NCBI GenBank assembly: GCA_018898235.1
Contig: JAHIJU010000482.1
Location: forward strand, 1 to 10,708
DNA from: Actinomycetota bacterium
GTDB taxonomy: Bacteria; Actinomycetota; Actinomycetes; Actinomycetales; Cellulomonadaceae
Direction of reading: 5' to 3'
DNA: 10,708 nucleotides
Position 1 is the stretch's first letter. Each line of letters starts with the position of its first letter. The notes under the pieces were generated by a model, which saw only the letters and a list, made by a program, of their open reading frames with translations, was not told the origin of the DNA and did no database searches. Below are positions 1 through 7,111 of the stretch, piece after piece. A program made the position numbers and the translations under genes.

Positions 1-342
1 GGAGTCGGCATCGGCCCGGTCCGGGCGTTGGCCGAGGAGCTGGTCGGGGCCGGCCGTGACGTCGTGGTGCTGCACCGTGCCCACCACCCCGACGGGTTGG
101 CGCTGTCCCGCGAGTTCCCGCAGGCGGACTCGCTGCACTACGTCCCGGTCGTCGGTCGGCGCCGCGCACTGGGGTACGACCCGCTGTCGCGTGCGTCGAT
201 GAAGCGTCTGGTCCCGGACATCGCACGCCGTGACGTCTTCATCTGCGGGCCCGAGGGCATGACCGAGACCGTCGTCCGCTCCGCACGTGCCCTCGGGGTG
301 TCGCGCAGGGCGATCCACCACGAGGAGCTGAGCCTGTCATGA
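1..342 (+). CDS. FNR-type flavoprotein reductase, C-terminal fragment (probable ferric-reductase-like oxidoreductase)
   Basis: The gene is cut by the left edge; the visible 113 residues are the NAD(P)-binding half of a ferredoxin-NADP reductase-like module. The fragment opens with GVGIGPVRAL, the nucleotide-binding glycine loop, and ends with VFICGPEGMTETV, the C-terminal CGPxxM signature of this fold, which binds nicotinamide. The enzyme would pass electrons from NAD(P)H through FAD to a partner. The next gene overlaps it by ATGA and encodes an FMN_bind protein. In actinobacteria this pairing usually belongs to proteins with an N-terminal ferric-reductase-like membrane domain fused to this FNR module, so that is the likely full architecture, but the membrane part lies outside the window. 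It could instead be a soluble ferredoxin or oxygenase reductase. The family assignment is firm; the physiological acceptor is inferred. Confidence 0.85.
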   Translation, partial: GVGIGPVRALAEELVGAGRDVVVLHRAHHPDGLALSREFPQADSLHYVPVVGRRRALGYDPLSRASMKRLVPDIARRDVFICGPEGMTETVVRSARALGVSRRAIHHEELSLS

Positions 343-827
343 GCACGTCATCCTGGCGCGGAACCGTCCTGTTCACCGGGACCCTGGCGACCATCGCCGT
401 CGCCGCCGGTACCAAGTTCGCCGCGGCCGCCGATCTGGCCACCCCGTCGACGGCCGGCGGCTCGGCGGCCACGACCCAGACCGGCTCGGCGTCGGGCACC
501 GCCGCGGGAGTAGCGGCCGGCACCGCCGCGGGCGCCGCGGCCGGCGCCACGACTGCCTCCCAGGTGCTCACCGGCAGCGTGGTCAGCACCCGGTACGGGA
601 ACGTGCAGGTCGCGGTGACGTTCACGAACGGGGTGATCAGCTCGGTGGCGACGTTGCAGGCCCCGTCGGGGCGCGAGTCCTCGCAGATCAACGCCTACGC
701 CACGCCGATCCTGGCGAAGGAAGCGGTGGCCGCGAACTCCGCCACGATCGACACCGTCTCCGGGGCGACGTTCACCTCGCAGGCCTACACGAAGTCGCTG
801 CAGTCCGCGATCGACCAGCGCGGCTGA
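339..827 (+). CDS. Exported FMN-binding domain protein with covalent flavinylation motif
   Basis: This 162-residue protein has a short positively charged start and a hydrophobic stretch (about residues 9-31) that acts as a signal peptide or membrane anchor. A low-complexity Ala/Gly/Thr linker follows (about 36-75), then a C-terminal FMN_bind domain (about 77-160). The motif DTVSGAT at 138-144 matches the Dxx(S/T)GA(T/S) signature in which the last Thr is covalently linked to FMN by the transferase ApbE. No ApbE gene is in view. The start ATG overlaps the stop of the upstream reductase (ATGA) and has AGGAG 11 nt upstream, so the two are translationally coupled. The inferred role is to carry electrons from the membrane reductase to an extracytosolic acceptor or maturation system. 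The family is clear; the electron acceptor is unknown. The linker probably spans the thick actinobacterial wall zone. Confidence 0.88.
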   Translation: MSTSSWRGTVLFTGTLATIAVAAGTKFAAAADLATPSTAGGSAATTQTGSASGTAAGVAAGTAAGAAAGATTASQVLTGSVVSTRYGNVQVAVTFTNGVISSVATLQAPSGRESSQINAYATPILAKEAVAANSATIDTVSGATFTSQAYTKSLQSAIDQRG

Positions 828-828
828 T

Positions 829-862
829 GCGGGGTGGGGCGCAGCGCCTACTCCCACCCCGC
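829..862. terminator. Bidirectional terminator candidate between convergent genes
   Basis: GCGGGGTGGG (829-838) pairs perfectly with CCCACCCCGC (853-862), a 10-bp stem with a 14-nt loop. It starts 1 nt after the FMN_bind stop, and its right arm covers the last codons of the convergent minus-strand gene. There is no T-tract, which is common for actinobacterial hairpin terminators. Stem position and strength support a terminator serving both directions. Confidence 0.6.
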
Positions 863-3800
863 GGTCATCGACCTGAGCCGCGCGCGTGCGGTGCGGGCGG
901 CGGTGCGTCCCTTCTCGATCAAGGTCGCCGCACCGACCGCGAGCAGCCCCACCCCGGCCAGCGTGAGCCAGGCCGCAGCCCCACCCCACGGCGGCAGGAT
1001 CCCGACGAGTGGGAGAGCAACCGCGACCACCAGGCCGGCGAGCGTGAGCACCGCACCGGTGTAGAGGCGTCGACGCACGTGGGAGACCAGGCCCCACAGC
1101 AGGGCGGCGACACCCGCGCCGGACACCAGCAGCGCGTGCAGCACCCCGGCGGTGAACGCGTCGACGAACGAGGTCAGCACGCAGAACCCCAGACCGCTGA
1201 CCTCGAGTGCGCCCAGTCCCGGCGGGTTGACCGCGAGCCCGCGCCGCCTCAGATCGAGCCGCCACAGCCCGACGACCCCGAGGAGTGCGGCGCCGAGCGG
1301 GACCGTGTACCAGCCGACTCCGGTGCCCGCGAGGCCGTGGGCCACCAGCACGGCCCAGGCGGACCAGCCCAGCACGGGTGCCGCGAGCCGCAGGCCGAGC
1401 GCCCCCCAGGCCACCCCGGTGGCGGCGGACTGGACGGCGAGCCCGGCCAGCACCGCCGCGGCGGGCACCGCGGCCGACCCGGCGCTCGTCGACGCCCCGG
1501 AGCTGTCACCTGCGACCAGCGCCGCCTGGACGGCCGCGAGCACCAGCAGCCCGTACCCGAGCTCGGTCACCGCCCGGCGGGCGGTGGGCACTGCCCGGGT
1601 CAGCACCTGGGAGACCGCGGCTGCCGCCGAGGCGCCGACGAGCACGCCGATCGCCGGGCCGTGCCCGGTGCCTGCCGCGAGCAGACCGATCTGGGTGGCG
1701 GCGAGCAGCAGCACGGCACCGAGGTCCGGACCGTGCCGCCGGTCGAGCACGACCAGGGCACCGGCCGCGGCCACCAGAGCCGCGACCTGCCAGCCGTCGG
1801 CCGGTGCCGTCCCGGCCAGGACCGGGCCGATGGCCACCAGGCCGAGGATCCCCGCAGCCGTGCCCCACACCACGACCCACGACCGGTCGATCCCGCGTCG
1901 GTTCACCAGGGCCGCCAGCAGGACGAGGATGCCCGCCCCCAGCCCGAGAGTCAGGTCGGTGCCGGCCGCGAGGCCCGGTGAGAGCCAGGCGAGGGCGCAG
2001 GCCCAGGCCGCGATCGCCGCGACGGCGCCGACCACCTGTCGCACCGCCCGTGCGGTCCCGCGCGAGACGAACGCCGCGAGCGCCGTGTGGGCGGCCGCCG
2101 TGAGCGCGAGGGTGAGCGTGGGCCAGCCGGCGCCCGCCAGTGCCGAGCCGAGCAGGAGCACCGCGGTCCCGGCCCAGCCGAGGAGCTCCGCGAGCGTCCG
2201 GCGGCGGCGAAGCCGTCCCGCGGAGGCGATCAGCGCCAGCCCGCCGGCCGCCACGGCGAGCTGCGGGCCCGGGTCGTCGGGGGCCCGGGAGGCCTGGTCC
2301 AGGGCGAGGGTGAGCCCCACCAGGTGTGCGGGCACGGCCGTGAGCGCGAGCCAGGCGTCCGGCCGCGTCCAGCCGCTGTGCGGGCGGCGGGAGACCAGGT
2401 GGGCCAGGACCAGCACGGTGGCGACGAGCACCAGCTGGACCGCGGGGTCGAGGGGACCGCCGAGCAGCACCTGGGAGCCGACCCAGACCAGCACGAGGGC
2501 GGCCGCCGCCAGCGGGGCGAGCAGCGTCAGGACGCCCACTGCCAGGACGAACGCCGAGGCGACACCGATCAGAGCGGCCCAGCCGGATGAGGGGTCCAGG
2601 CACCCGCCGAGCACCGCGACCCCCGTGCCGAGCGCCAGGTGCGTGCTGCCCGCGGCCATCGCGGGGAGCGCAGCCCGGCCAGGTGGCCGGCGGCGGACCG
2701 GGCGCGGGGAGTCGACGACGAGCGTGCCGACCACGGTCGCTCCCCCCGCGACGATGAGCGCGAGCGCCACGAGCGGCCACGGTTCGGCCCACCAGCCGGC
2801 GGGGTGGAGGGCCCTGGTCACGGCCCAGCCGAATGCCGGGAGCACGGTCCAGGCGGTCCAGACGGCGACCGCCGGCCGACGCCCGGGCCGCACCAGCACG
2901 GGGACGGCGACCAGGGCGCCGAGTCCCAGGGCGAGGGAGCCGATGCCGTGCGCGAGCAGGGTGGCCAGGAGGGCGAGCGCGGTGCCGACCGGGGCGAGCA
3001 CGACCGCGGCGGCGGTGCGCGACGGTCGGTCCGTCGCGGGCGCGCTGAGGAACCGGGTGGCGATGGCGTAGGCGACCGCGAGCACGGCGGGCGGTAACCC
3101 GCGCCACGGCCCGGTGAACGGGATCACTCCGGCCACGTCCGCCGTGGCCGACACCGCGACCGCCAGGGCGAGCAGGCCGCCGGCCCACGCCGTGGGACCT
3201 GCGGTGCGGCCGAGCGGCCCGCAGATCCGGCGCCACGGCCCGGTCCCGCGGTCCACCCCGACCGCCGTGAGGAACCACAGGGCGCTGAGCGCTGCCCAGT
3301 CCGTCGGCACCGAGCCGTGGCGGGACAGCGGGAGGGACAGCACGACGGTCGCATGCGCAGCGGTGCCCAGCGCGACGGCGCGCAGCCCGGCCGTGCCCAG
3401 CCCGGCTGTGCCGAGCCCGGCTGTGCCCAGCCCGGCGACGGCCGGGCCACCGTCGCCCCTGCCCGGGTCGGGCTGCCGGGCCGCGTGCGAGCTCAGCTGG
3501 GCCGCCAGCGCCAGGCCCAGCGCGGCGATCGCGAGCCCCGCGCCCCGCCAGCCCCACGGCACGTCCGCGAGCTGGGCGACGGTCACCCAGGTCCACCACC
3601 CGGTCACGGTCGCCAGTCCGGTCCGCCAGCTCACTGCGAACGGTCCGAGCAGAACGGCGACCAGGAGCCCGATGAGCGCCGCGACCAGGCTCACGCGTGC
3701 AGCGGTGTCCGAGGGGCCCGTCACCACGACCACCGTGCGGGCCGCGGCGCCGAGCACGACCCCCACCCCGAGCACGCCCCACCACGCGGACCAGAACGGG

Positions 3801-5506
3801 TCGTCGGCGCCCCGCGCGAGGTGCGGCAGCCGCCCGGCCGGACCGGCGAGGACGAGCAGGGCGACCGCGACCAGCAGGGCCGCGCCGCCGCCGCCGTCGA
3901 GCAGGGCCGCCAGCACCGCCAAGACCTGACCGGCCCCGGCGAGCCAGGCCAGCGCGGCGGGGTTCGCGGCGTCCCGGCGCACGTGCAGCGCCCAGCCGGT
4001 GACGACGAGGGCCGTCGCGCCGGCCCAGGTGCCGGCGGCCACGAGGTCACGGTCGCCGGCGAGCACCAGCGCGGTGCCGCAGGTGACGGCGCCGAGGCCG
4101 AGGACCGCCGCGAGTGCCGCACCTGCGGACCGTCCGTGCCGGATGAGGCGATGGGCGAGGACGGCCGTCAGCGCCGTGGTGGCGAGGACGGCCACCACGC
4201 GCGCAGGTCGGGGCTCGACCGGGCCGAGCAGCACGCGGAGCGCGGCCAGCAGCACCCCGGCGACGAGCAGCGAGTCGGCGACCCGTCCGCCGATGCGCGC
4301 CGCCGACCGCTCCCAGGCCAGGGCGCACGCCAGCAGCGTGAGGACGACGGGCACGAGCGGCCAGCCCTGCGCGACGCCCGTGACGAGACCGAGCACGAGC
4401 ACGAGCACGGTGCCGGGCAGCACCTCCGCACCCGCCGCGCGTCGAAGGGGGCCCGGCCGACCGCCGGTGAGGACCGCTGTCGCGGCGACGGCGAGCGCCA
4501 TGGCGGCGACCTGCGCAGCCGTCGGTGTCGCGACGGTCTGGCCCGTCGGCATCGGGCGACCGATCGCGATGGTGGCCATCGCCGCGGCCAGCCAGCCGGT
4601 CGGTGCGATCGCGTACGCCACACCGCTGTCCGGGTGCCGGCGTACCCAGAGCAGCTGGGCGGCGCCGACGAGCACGCACGCTGCGGCCAGCACGAGCGGT
4701 GCGACCCCGGTGGTCCGGGCGTCCGGCGGGAACCCGAAGCCGTCGACCAGTGAGGTGACGACCATGAGGGGCGCGATCACGCCCCCGAGCCCTTCCATCG
4801 CGCGTCCGACGACGACGGCGCCCTGACGGCGCAGCACCCATGCGGCGAGGAACGGCACCAGGACCGATCCGAGCTCGGCAACGGGCCGCAGCGAGGGCGC
4901 GACGTCGCCGAACGCGAACGCGACCAGGCCGAACAGACCGGCGAACAGCAGCAGCACGCCGAGGTAGGCCAGTCCGTGCACGGTGAGCTCGGAGCCGAGC
5001 CTGTGGAGGGCCCGGCGCGTGGGCCCGGGACCCCGCACCGGACGCGGACCCGCGGTCACCGGCGCGGCCGGGCCCGTGCCACCGTCCGGCAGCGACCAGG
5101 AGGACGTCCGGGGGCCAGGTACGGCGGGACCGGCCACGGAGGGTCCGGCCACGGCGGGACCGGGGCCCGCGCCCTGCGGCTCCCAACCCGCGGCGACCGC
5201 AGCGGGTGCGGACCAACCGTGCGGTGTCGGTGCAGCGCCCGGCGCGGTGAGCTCGCGGGCGAGGCCGATCAACGGGTCGACCTGCTGGGCGCTGAGCAGC
5301 CCCCGCCGGACCGCCGTCGGCACCAGCGTCTCGGCGACGAAGCGGGCCCGGGCGTCCTCGGGCGCCGCGGTGCTGATCGGGACCGGGTCCTGCCAGACGG
5401 CCCACCCGCCGTCGCTCAGCCAGGCGGTCCAGCGCCCGCCGTCCCAGAACCGCAGCGGTGCGCGACGGGCCGGGTCGGGTGCCCATCGGGCCGGTGCAGC
5501 CGTCAT
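848..5506 (-). CDS. Giant polytopic membrane protein, DUF2510 domain plus SCO7613 C-terminal-like region
   Basis: The product is about 1552 residues. The start was chosen at ATG 5506 because AGGGAG lies 7 nt upstream and translation immediately gives a DUF2510 domain (about residues 5-33: RWAPDP, then LRFWDGGRWTAW). Reading further upstream gives only Arg/Pro/His-rich, non-conserved sequence. A short, probably cytoplasmic helical region follows (about 45-85), then a Pro/Gly/Ala/Val linker with pentapeptide repeats. From about residue 160 to the end I count by eye more than 40 hydrophobic segments, broken by short Arg-containing loops. The C-terminus is basic (ARTARARLRSM), as in SCO7613 C-terminal-domain membrane proteins. 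No catalytic motif is visible. Function is unknown in the family; a cell-envelope role is a guess. It is alone on its strand, convergent with the flavoprotein operon and divergent from the permease. The reading frame is intact over its full length. Size and segment number are large even for this family. Confidence 0.88.
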   Translation of the reverse strand: MTAAPARWAPDPARRAPLRFWDGGRWTAWLSDGGWAVWQDPVPISTAAPEDARARFVAETLVPTAVRRGLLSAQQVDPLIGLARELTAPGAAPTPHGWSAPAAVAAGWEPQGAGPGPAVAGPSVAGPAVPGPRTSSWSLPDGGTGPAAPVTAGPRPVRGPGPTRRALHRLGSELTVHGLAYLGVLLLFAGLFGLVAFAFGDVAPSLRPVAELGSVLVPFLAAWVLRRQGAVVVGRAMEGLGGVIAPLMVVTSLVDGFGFPPDARTTGVAPLVLAAACVLVGAAQLLWVRRHPDSGVAYAIAPTGWLAAAMATIAIGRPMPTGQTVATPTAAQVAAMALAVAATAVLTGGRPGPLRRAAGAEVLPGTVLVLVLGLVTGVAQGWPLVPVVLTLLACALAWERSAARIGGRVADSLLVAGVLLAALRVLLGPVEPRPARVVAVLATTALTAVLAHRLIRHGRSAGAALAAVLGLGAVTCGTALVLAGDRDLVAAGTWAGATALVVTGWALHVRRDAANPAALAWLAGAGQVLAVLAALLDGGGGAALLVAVALLVLAGPAGRLPHLARGADDPFWSAWWGVLGVGVVLGAAARTVVVVTGPSDTAARVSLVAALIGLLVAVLLGPFAVSWRTGLATVTGWWTWVTVAQLADVPWGWRGAGLAIAALGLALAAQLSSHAARQPDPGRGDGGPAVAGLGTAGLGTAGLGTAGLRAVALGTAAHATVVLSLPLSRHGSVPTDWAALSALWFLTAVGVDRGTGPWRRICGPLGRTAGPTAWAGGLLALAVAVSATADVAGVIPFTGPWRGLPPAVLAVAYAIATRFLSAPATDRPSRTAAAVVLAPVGTALALLATLLAHGIGSLALGLGALVAVPVLVRPGRRPAVAVWTAWTVLPAFGWAVTRALHPAGWWAEPWPLVALALIVAGGATVVGTLVVDSPRPVRRRPPGRAALPAMAAGSTHLALGTGVAVLGGCLDPSSGWAALIGVASAFVLAVGVLTLLAPLAAAALVLVWVGSQVLLGGPLDPAVQLVLVATVLVLAHLVSRRPHSGWTRPDAWLALTAVPAHLVGLTLALDQASRAPDDPGPQLAVAAGGLALIASAGRLRRRRTLAELLGWAGTAVLLLGSALAGAGWPTLTLALTAAAHTALAAFVSRGTARAVRQVVGAVAAIAAWACALAWLSPGLAAGTDLTLGLGAGILVLLAALVNRRGIDRSWVVVWGTAAGILGLVAIGPVLAGTAPADGWQVAALVAAAGALVVLDRRHGPDLGAVLLLAATQIGLLAAGTGHGPAIGVLVGASAAAAVSQVLTRAVPTARRAVTELGYGLLVLAAVQAALVAGDSSGASTSAGSAAVPAAAVLAGLAVQSAATGVAWGALGLRLAAPVLGWSAWAVLVAHGLAGTGVGWYTVPLGAALLGVVGLWRLDLRRRGLAVNPPGLGALEVSGLGFCVLTSFVDAFTAGVLHALLVSGAGVAALLWGLVSHVRRRLYTGAVLTLAGLVVAVALPLVGILPPWGGAAAWLTLAGVGLLAVGAATLIEKGRTAARTARARLRSMTAGWE
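3383..3436. repeat. 15-bp in-frame tandem repeat (about 3.6 copies)
   Basis: The unit CAGCCCGGCTGTGCC repeats at 3383, 3398, 3413 and partly at 3428, with one substitution in each of copies 1 and 3. On the minus strand it encodes GLGTA pentapeptides inside the giant membrane protein, in a loop between hydrophobic segments. Its length is a multiple of three, so copy-number change would keep the frame. Confidence 0.85.
5121..5165. repeat. 15-bp in-frame tandem repeat in the linker of the giant membrane protein (3 copies)
   Basis: The units ACGGCGGGACCGGCC (5121), ACGGAGGGTCCGGCC (5136) and a diverged third copy (5151) encode AGP(A/S)V-type pentapeptides on the minus strand. They lie in the linker between the DUF2510 end and the membrane region. 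The repeat probably arose by slippage and acts as a flexible spacer. Confidence 0.75.
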
Positions 5507-5513
5507 GGCGTCG

Positions 5514-5519
5514 CTCCCT
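5514..5519 (-). promoter_or_regulatory. Ribosome binding site deciding the start of the giant membrane protein
   Basis: The minus strand reads AGGGAG, 7 nt before ATG 5506. This supports that start over the in-frame codons further upstream, which have no comparable site and would encode non-conserved sequence running into the divergent gene. Confidence 0.75.
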
Positions 5520-5641
5520 GATGAGTGGTCACGGCGATGTCCCCCACGTCCGTCCGGCTCGTGCTGGCCATCATGTCGGTCGCCGGCCCGTGGCGGGGGG
5601 TGATCCGGTGGGGTGTGGACGGGCGGGCCACCGGCCGGCCC

Positions 5642-5659
5642 GGTGAACAGCAGGTGAAC
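5642..5659 (-). promoter_or_regulatory. Putative PHO box (PhoP direct repeats) in the divergent promoter region
   Basis: On the minus strand the sequence reads GTTCACC-TGCT-GTTCACC. These are two perfect 7-nt cores repeated with an 11-bp period. That matches the Streptomyces PhoP direct-repeat unit (core GTTCACC within 11 nt) as I remember it. It lies 136 nt upstream of the giant membrane protein start and about 51-68 nt upstream of the permease start. It could therefore act on either gene, or both. No third unit is visible on either side. Confidence 0.55.
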
Positions 5660-5696
5660 CATCGTCCGGGGTGGCGTCGACGGGCGCGCGTGCTGG

Positions 5697-5702
5697 CACG
5701 AT
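5697..5702 (+). promoter_or_regulatory. Possible -10 element of a leaderless permease transcript
   Basis: CACGAT stands 7 nt before GTG 5710. It keeps the two most conserved positions of TANNNT (A2 and T6) but lacks the first T. No Shine-Dalgarno sequence precedes the GTG, which fits a leaderless start. No convincing -35 is visible. Confidence 0.35.
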
Positions 5703-5709
5703 CCCCGCC

Positions 5710-7008
5710 GTGACCGGATCGCCCCCGCTTGCCCGACGGCTCGGCCCGACCGATGCGGTGGTGCTCGGCCTCGCGTCCATGGTCGGCGCCGGGGTCTTCG
5801 TCGTCCCGGCACTCGCGGCGCGGGCGGCCGGATCGTGGCTGCTCGTCGGGCTCGCGGTCGCGGCCGTCGTCGCGTTCGCGAACGCCACGTCCAGCGCCCA
5901 GCTGGCCGCGCAGTACCCGACCTCCGGGGGGACGTACGTGTACGGCCGCGAGCGCCTGGGGCACCGGGTCGGGTTCGTCGCGGGCTGGGCCTTCGTCATC
6001 GGCAAGACGGCGTCGTTGGCCGCGATGGCGTTGACGTTCGCCGCCTATGCGGCACCGGCCGGCTGGGGTCGACCCGTCGGCGCGGGGGTCGTCGTCGCGC
6101 TGACCGCGGTGGGTTACCGGGGGGTGACCCGGACCGCACGGCTCGGCCGGGTGCTGGTGGGCGTGGTGCTCGTGGTGCTGCTCGCGGTGATCGTCGCCGG
6201 ATCGGTGGCGGCCGGTGGTGCGGGTGGGCTGCGCGCGGTGGTCCCCGTCGGGGGCGAGGCGGCGGGGGACCTGACCGGTGTGCTGCGGTCGGCCGGGCTG
6301 TGGTTCTTCGCCTTCGCGGGCTACGCCCGGATCGCCACGATGGGGGAGGAGGTGCGGGACCCGCGTCGGACGATCCCGCGGGCGATCGTGCTCGCGCTGT
6401 CGATCGCGCTCGTCCTGTACGCGGCGGTGACGGCGGTGTGCGTCGCGGTGCTCGGACTCCCCGGGCTGAGCGGGTCCCGGGCCCCGCTGCGCGACGTCGC
6501 GGTCGCCACGGCGTGGCCGGCGCTGGCACCGACCGTCCAGGTGGCCGCGGCTCTCGCGGCGGCCGGGGCGCTCGCCGCCCTGCTCACCGGGGTGAGCCGG
6601 ACCGCCCTGGCGATGGCGCGGAACGGCGACCTGCCGACCTGGCTGGCCGCCGTGCACCCGCGTCACGGCGTGCCGCACCGCGCCGAGCTGGTGCTCGCGG
6701 CGGCGGTGGTCGTCCTGGTGCTCACCGTGGACCTGCGGGGCGCGATCGGCTTCTCCTCCTTCGGGGTGCTCGTCTACTACGCGGTCGCCAACCTGGCGGC
6801 GCTCACCCAGGACGGCGCCGACCGGCGGTACCCGCGCGCGCTCGCCGTGCTGGGGCTGGTCGGCTGCCTCGCGCTGGCGCTCACGTTGCCGGTCGCCGCC
6901 GTGGTCGGCGGGTCCGGGGTGCTGGCCGTCGGCCTGGTGGGGCGGGCGGTCCACCGGCGCACGGCCGGTCGTCGTGGGCCGACTGAACGGCCGCCGCAGG
7001 AGCCATGA
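5710..7008 (+). CDS. APC-superfamily amino acid permease
   Basis: This 432-residue inner-membrane transporter has about 12 hydrophobic segments by eye, the normal size for the APC family. Family marks are GAGVF in the unwound first helix (26-30), which forms part of the amino acid site, YPTSGGTYVYGRERLG (69-84), FFAFAGYARIATMGEE (199-214) and DPRRTIPRAI in the following loop. It most likely takes up an amino acid or polyamine, driven by H+ or by exchange; the substrate cannot be read from sequence. GTG 5710 was preferred over the in-frame GTG at 5671 because it leaves a typical short N-terminus (MTGSPPLARRLGPTDA) and has a -10-like element 7 nt upstream. The 5671 codon has no ribosome site. 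The gene is divergent from the giant membrane protein, and a PHO-box-like site lies in between. It is separated from the next unit by 103 bp with its own promoter. Confidence 0.87.
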   Translation: MTGSPPLARRLGPTDAVVLGLASMVGAGVFVVPALAARAAGSWLLVGLAVAAVVAFANATSSAQLAAQYPTSGGTYVYGRERLGHRVGFVAGWAFVIGKTASLAAMALTFAAYAAPAGWGRPVGAGVVVALTAVGYRGVTRTARLGRVLVGVVLVVLLAVIVAGSVAAGGAGGLRAVVPVGGEAAGDLTGVLRSAGLWFFAFAGYARIATMGEEVRDPRRTIPRAIVLALSIALVLYAAVTAVCVAVLGLPGLSGSRAPLRDVAVATAWPALAPTVQVAAALAAAGALAALLTGVSRTALAMARNGDLPTWLAAVHPRHGVPHRAELVLAAAVVVLVLTVDLRGAIGFSSFGVLVYYAVANLAALTQDGADRRYPRALAVLGLVGCLALALTLPVAAVVGGSGVLAVGLVGRAVHRRTAGRRGPTERPPQEP

Positions 7009-7036
7009 GTCGTCCCTCGAATTCACCGGGCGATGG

Positions 7037-7064
7037 CTCATTCGCGCTGTGACCTGGCCGATCA
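7037..7064 (+). promoter_or_regulatory. Putative sigma-28/FliA-type promoter of the PAS-chemoreceptor unit
   Basis: CTCA (7037-7040), then 16 nt, then GCCGATCA (7057-7064). The -10 octamer matches the classical sigma-28 GCCGATAA at 7 of 8 positions. CTCA-N15-17-GCCGAA is, from memory, the motif described for FliA-type promoters in Actinoplanes. It is the only such pair I noticed in an intergenic position here, and it lies 47 nt before the start codon of a chemoreceptor operon, leaving room for a roughly 40-nt leader with a good ribosome site. Confidence 0.6.
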
Positions 7065-7098
7065 GGCGCTCGCAGGGGAATCTGCGCAGTCTGTACCC

Positions 7099-7104
7099 AG
7101 GAGA
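7099..7104 (+). promoter_or_regulatory. Ribosome binding site deciding the start of the PAS protein
   Basis: AGGAGA is followed by ATG at 7112, about 8 nt after the AGGAG core. It fixes the start there. The in-frame upstream extension to 6974 would overlap the permease stop and the FliA-like promoter, and it encodes non-conserved sequence. Confidence 0.8.
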
Positions 7105-7111
7105 AACACCC

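Noticed and set aside
1152..4826. Long plus-strand open frames (for example 1152-3071 and 3317-4753) opposite the giant membrane protein
   Set aside because: Their products are Arg/Pro/Ala/Ser-rich or Gly/Arg/Gln/His-rich low-complexity sequence with no domain, a typical shadow of high GC3 coding. The minus-strand frame gives a coherent membrane protein.
5671..5709. GTG at 5671 as permease start
   Set aside because: No ribosome site or suitable -10 element precedes it, and the 13 extra residues do not look like APC sequence. It remains possible.
5507..5812. N-terminal extension of the giant membrane protein to an ATG at 5812
   Set aside because: It would add 102 Arg/Pro/His-rich residues overlapping the divergent permease and its promoter. 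AGGGAG plus ATG 5506 and an immediate DUF2510 domain fit better.
7018..7044. Inverted repeat CGAAT/ATTCG after the permease as terminator
   Set aside because: It is only 5 bp with a 17-nt loop and overlaps the predicted -35 element, so it is too weak to call.
6974..7111. Upstream ATG at 6974 for the PAS protein
   Set aside because: It overlaps the permease end and the FliA-like promoter. The strong ribosome site at 7099-7104 points to ATG 7112.
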